A program made the translations under genes and the position numbers. The notes beneath the pieces were generated by a model. It was not told where the DNA came from and ran no database searches. It saw only the letters and a list, made by a program, of their open reading frames with translations. A stretch of 64,000 bases of DNA from Aquibacillus sediminis (lineage in GTDB: Bacteria; Bacillota; Bacilli; Bacillales; Amphibacillaceae), in NCBI RefSeq assembly GCF_005870085.1, contig NZ_SZNM01000009.1:65259-129258 (forward strand). Reading direction: 5' to 3'. Of the stretch, positions 61,589-64,000 are shown piece after piece; positions within the stretch are counted from its first letter, which is position 1, and each line of letters starts with the position of its first letter.

Positions 61589-63025
61589 ATGATCACATTC
61601 TTCGGAGCACTTATTTTACTTATCGGCGGTTATATTTTTTATTCTAAATTCGTAGAGCGGGTTTTTGGGATTGATGATGCAACACCTACGCCGGCTTATA
61701 GTCAATCAGATGGCTTGGACTATGTTCCAATGAGCTGGTGGAAGGGTAATTTAATTCAACTACTAAATATAGCTGGTCTTGGACCAATCTATGGTGCGGT
61801 TGCAGGTGCGCTATATGGGCCAGTCGCTTTTATATGGATCGTTGTAGGTTGTATTTTTGCAGGAGCAGTTCATGATTATTTTTCAGGCATGATGTCTTTA
61901 AGACATGGTGGAGCACAATTCCCAGCATTGGTTGGCCGCTATTTGGGAAAGCATGTAAAAACCATTATTAATGGGGTTTCGCTTGTATTAATGATTTTAG
62001 TTGCTGCAGCATTTACTGCTGGGCCAGCCCAACTAATTTCACAAATTACGCCAGTAAGTTTTATTGTGGCATTGGTTATTATTTTTTCTTATTTTGCTTT
62101 AGCAATTATTTTACCGGTTAACCGGATTATTGGTCGTATCTACCCATTTCTTGGGGCTATCTTATTAATTATGGCAGGTGCTGTAGCTGTTGCATTGCTT
62201 TTCTCGGGTAAACCAATACCAAACCTTACCTTACAGAACCTCCATCCTGGTGATTTACCAATTTGGCCACTGCTGATGGTGACAATCTCCTGTGGTGCAA
62301 TATCTGGTTTCCATTGTACACAAAGTCCTATCATTGCTTGTACCGTGAAGAAGGAATCAGAAGGACGTAAAATTTTTTATGGTGCCATGATCACAGAGGG
62401 GATTATTGCCTTGATTTGGGCAGCAGCGGGAATGACATTTTTTAATGGTACGGTAGGTTTGCAAGAAGCACTAGCTGCTGGTGGACCATCTGGTGTGGTA
62501 AATGAAATTTCTACGTCATTACTTGGTACATTTGGAGGAATTCTTGCTGTACTAGGCGTTATTATTTTACCGATTACGACTGGGGATACAGCGCTTCGTT
62601 CGTCTAGAATGATTTTAACGGAAGTGCTATCCAAGTTCTTTCATATTGAAAGTAAGGTGAAAGTTTTATTAGTATCCATCCCTGTTTCGGTTCCAGCATT
62701 TTTCCTAGCAACGATTGATTATACATTCTTGTGGAGATACGTAGGGTGGACAAACCAGGTGGTAGCAACCGTCATGTTATGGACAGGGGCCATGTACTTA
62801 TTGAAAAATCACAAGTTTCATTGGATTTGCGGCGTACCTGCGATATTCATGACAGCAGCTGTATGTACTTATATCTTTTATGCACCAGAAGGGTTAAACC
62901 TTGATTACCAGTTCTCTATGACAATCGGTCTTTTACTAACTGCAGTCGTCGTGTTATGGTATGTCGTCCAAATCATAAAGCACAGAAATATAAAACAACA
63001 TAACACAAATTATAATGCGGCATAA
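61589..63025 (+). CDS. cstA: Carbon starvation protein CstA family transporter
   Basis: A 478-residue membrane protein with about 12-13 helices. MSWWKGNLIQLLNIAGLGPI near 48, GAVHDYFSGMMSLRHGGAQ near 95, IPNLTLQ near 206 and TISCGAISGFHCTQSPIIA near 230 match the CstA/YjiY family, of the short form usual in Firmicutes. Members import peptides or pyruvate during carbon limitation. GCAGGAGGTAGTCGG gives a strong ribosome binding site at ATG 61589. Monocistronic, ended by the hairpin at 63105. Confidence 0.93.
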   Translation: MITFFGALILLIGGYIFYSKFVERVFGIDDATPTPAYSQSDGLDYVPMSWWKGNLIQLLNIAGLGPIYGAVAGALYGPVAFIWIVVGCIFAGAVHDYFSGMMSLRHGGAQFPALVGRYLGKHVKTIINGVSLVLMILVAAAFTAGPAQLISQITPVSFIVALVIIFSYFALAIILPVNRIIGRIYPFLGAILLIMAGAVAVALLFSGKPIPNLTLQNLHPGDLPIWPLLMVTISCGAISGFHCTQSPIIACTVKKESEGRKIFYGAMITEGIIALIWAAAGMTFFNGTVGLQEALAAGGPSGVVNEISTSLLGTFGGILAVLGVIILPITTGDTALRSSRMILTEVLSKFFHIESKVKVLLVSIPVSVPAFFLATIDYTFLWRYVGWTNQVVATVMLWTGAMYLLKNHKFHWICGVPAIFMTAAVCTYIFYAPEGLNLDYQFSMTIGLLLTAVVVLWYVVQIIKHRNIKQHNTNYNAA

Positions 63026-63104
63026 ACGGACCTGGGGGATGGGTTGTGATATTGAAAAAAGCAACTACATGCCGCAAGCTAGCAGCTAACCATTATTTTA
63101 AGTG

Positions 63105-63160
63105 AAAAGAAGTAACTACCCTACATTCTTGGTCGAGAGCGGAGGGGTTACTTCTTTTTC
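63105..63160. terminator. Bidirectional terminator between cstA and the small gene
   Basis: AAAAGAAGTAAC pairs with GTTACTTCTTTTT across a long loop; the same AAGAAGTAA family as 38405 and 43770. Confidence 0.8.
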
Positions 63161-63163
63161 TTT

Positions 63164-63529
63164 TCAAGCATTATTTATATAATCTTCAAATTTATCCATA
63201 AGAAGTTTTGCATTGGTAATATCTGCAGCAAAATCGCGATCGATTACCTCTTTCTCTTTTTCTAGAATGTTGATCGCATCCCTAACACCCGTTAACCACT
63301 CACTGTATTTATTATATACTTCACCTTCTGCAATACCTTGGGTTTCAACAACTGAATAAATATCTTCTGTTGCTTTTAATTTCTCTAGTTCTGTTCGTAC
63401 ATTGATTCTATCCCCAGCATTTTCATTTAAGTAATCTTTTGGTTTATCAATTGTATACATGTTTGATAGTTGCTTCTCTAGTCCTTCAATATGGTGTTTA
63501 CAAAACTCTTTAAAAGAACTTCTTGACAT
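63164..63529 (-). CDS. Hypothetical helical protein, 121 residues
   Basis: A soluble, charged, mostly helical protein (MSRSSFKEFCKHHIEGLEKQ at the N-terminus, NAINILEKEKEVIDR-like helix near 85-105). GGGAGGTAAATAGA before the ATG is a strong ribosome binding site, and a terminator follows within five bases of the stop. No motif recognised; no membrane segment. It stands alone. Several Bacilli carry similar short proteins of unknown role. Confidence 0.7.
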   Translation of the reverse strand: MSRSSFKEFCKHHIEGLEKQLSNMYTIDKPKDYLNENAGDRINVRTELEKLKATEDIYSVVETQGIAEGEVYNKYSEWLTGVRDAINILEKEKEVIDRDFAADITNAKLLMDKFEDYINNA

Positions 63530-63968
63530 TCTATTTACCTCCCTGTCATAGGAGCGACAAAAGAAGGGATCATTTCCTGCTACTTCCCCCTAATTGCTCC
63601 ACCTTTAGCTCGCACATAGCTATCACGATTTATCCTCGTAATTTTTCGCTCTGTACTCTGACGATATCACATTTCTCTAACTTTCTATATAACAAATTTA
63701 GTCCCATTCATTAATCATCGTTAATTCTTCTTGTTCTGCATTTTTTGTTGGTGGACACATGGCACTATGAAAACATAATAGCACTTATAAACTGTCTTCT
63801 ATCGTGGACAATTGTATTCCCAAGGGACCCCGATTTGGCACCACAATCCATATGGTGATAAACTAAGCATAATAGGAGGTTGAAACAGTTAACAATTAAT
63901 TGATAAAACCTTATAATAAATGGTAAAATCTAAAGTAATAAATTACCAAAATTGTAAGGGTGAATGGC
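63530..63968. other. Gene-free stretch with a degenerate composite repeat
   Basis: TTTTTGTTGGTGGACACATGG (63738 on) and AACTGTCT...GTGGACAATTGTATT, AAGGGACCCC (63790-63828) form a degenerate module B + C, in the same orientation as the others. TAGGAGGTTGAAACAG near 63870 has an RBS-like sequence but no gene follows. Confidence 0.6.
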
Positions 63969-64000
63969 ATGAAACAACGAAAAGTAGGTATAGGAGAAGC
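63969..64000 (+). CDS. Start of a gene cut by the window end
   Basis: ATG at 63969 with AAGGGTGAATGGC upstream; the readable codons give MKQRKVGIGE. Too short to assign. Confidence 0.45.
   Translation, partial: MKQRKVGIGE

Noticed and set aside
1..64000. Prophage, tRNA or rRNA genes
   Set aside because: No structural phage genes, integrase, cloverleaf or rRNA-like stretches were seen; only two IS3 transposase fragments indicate past mobile elements.

Overview
The window looks like chromosome from a halotolerant, low-GC, spore-forming Bacillaceae (Virgibacillus/Oceanobacillus/Gracilibacillus-like; genus not determinable here). The reasons are GGAGG-type ribosome binding sites, frequent TTG/GTG starts, Bacillus-type families (YkoEDC, HxlAB/HxlR, GbsA/GbsR, OpuC, a Spo0E-like phosphatase), very acidic secreted proteins and heavy investment in glycine betaine metabolism. 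No rRNA, tRNA, CRISPR array, prophage or intact insertion sequence was seen.

Layout. 0-1.2 kb: start of a chemotaxis receptor and a BMP-type binding lipoprotein. 1.4-5.4 kb: TPP riboswitch, tenA and the ykoEDC ECF transporter, a thiamine/HMP salvage operon. 5.5-11 kb: acidic exported protein, a 53-residue zinc-ribbon protein, a YibE/YibF pair and a hypothetical protein. 11.2-17.5 kb: opuCABCD-like osmolyte ABC transporter with a CocE-type esterase as last gene and a divergent GbsR-like regulator. 17.8-26.3 kb: three SLH-domain surface proteins (glucosaminidase, CAP domain, Ig-like) and an SDR/alpha-beta hydrolase pair. 26.6-30.2 kb: TetR/alcohol dehydrogenase pair, Spo0E-like protein, PlsC. 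30.4-37.1 kb: choline-to-betaine regulon (gbsA, gbsR, betaine-binding lipoprotein, betA) that shares an 18-bp palindrome, plus a 52-bp tandem repeat. 37.6-43.2 kb: YczE-like protein, hxlAB formaldehyde pathway with an unusual double-domain HxlR, and a large hydrolase. 43.6-43.9 kb: likely type I toxin-antitoxin locus. 44.4-55 kb: nitrogen-scavenging island (TauE, M20 hydrolases, DUF5058 permease pair, amidase, YjiH, ureohydrolase). 55-61.5 kb: accessory stretch with IS3 fragments, a c-di-GMP riboswitch before a membrane-anchored Mrr-type nuclease, MNT with truncated HEPN, a frameshifted acetyltransferase, toxin relics and a chemotaxis receptor behind a second c-di-GMP riboswitch. 61.6-64 kb: CstA and a small hypothetical protein.

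How it fits together. Choline or its esters could be imported by OpuC, freed by the CocE-like esterase, and oxidised by BetA then GbsA to glycine betaine, under GbsR-type control. HxlA/HxlB would remove formaldehyde. The nitrogen island would hydrolyse amides, N-acyl/N-carbamoyl amino acids and guanidino compounds, with a possible TnrA site upstream of its amidase operon.

The intergenic DNA is unusually rich in dispersed palindromes: a GGGACA family, a GGGGTCTGACCCC family, composite hairpin modules and large four-armed GCGGACA palindromes. Many copies abut stop codons and some supply the last codons of proteins. The strongest candidates for new biology are the c-di-GMP-controlled nuclease, the fused double HxlR lacking the sensor cysteine, the type I toxin/antisense locus, the 3'-end repeat families and the OpuC-CocE operon.
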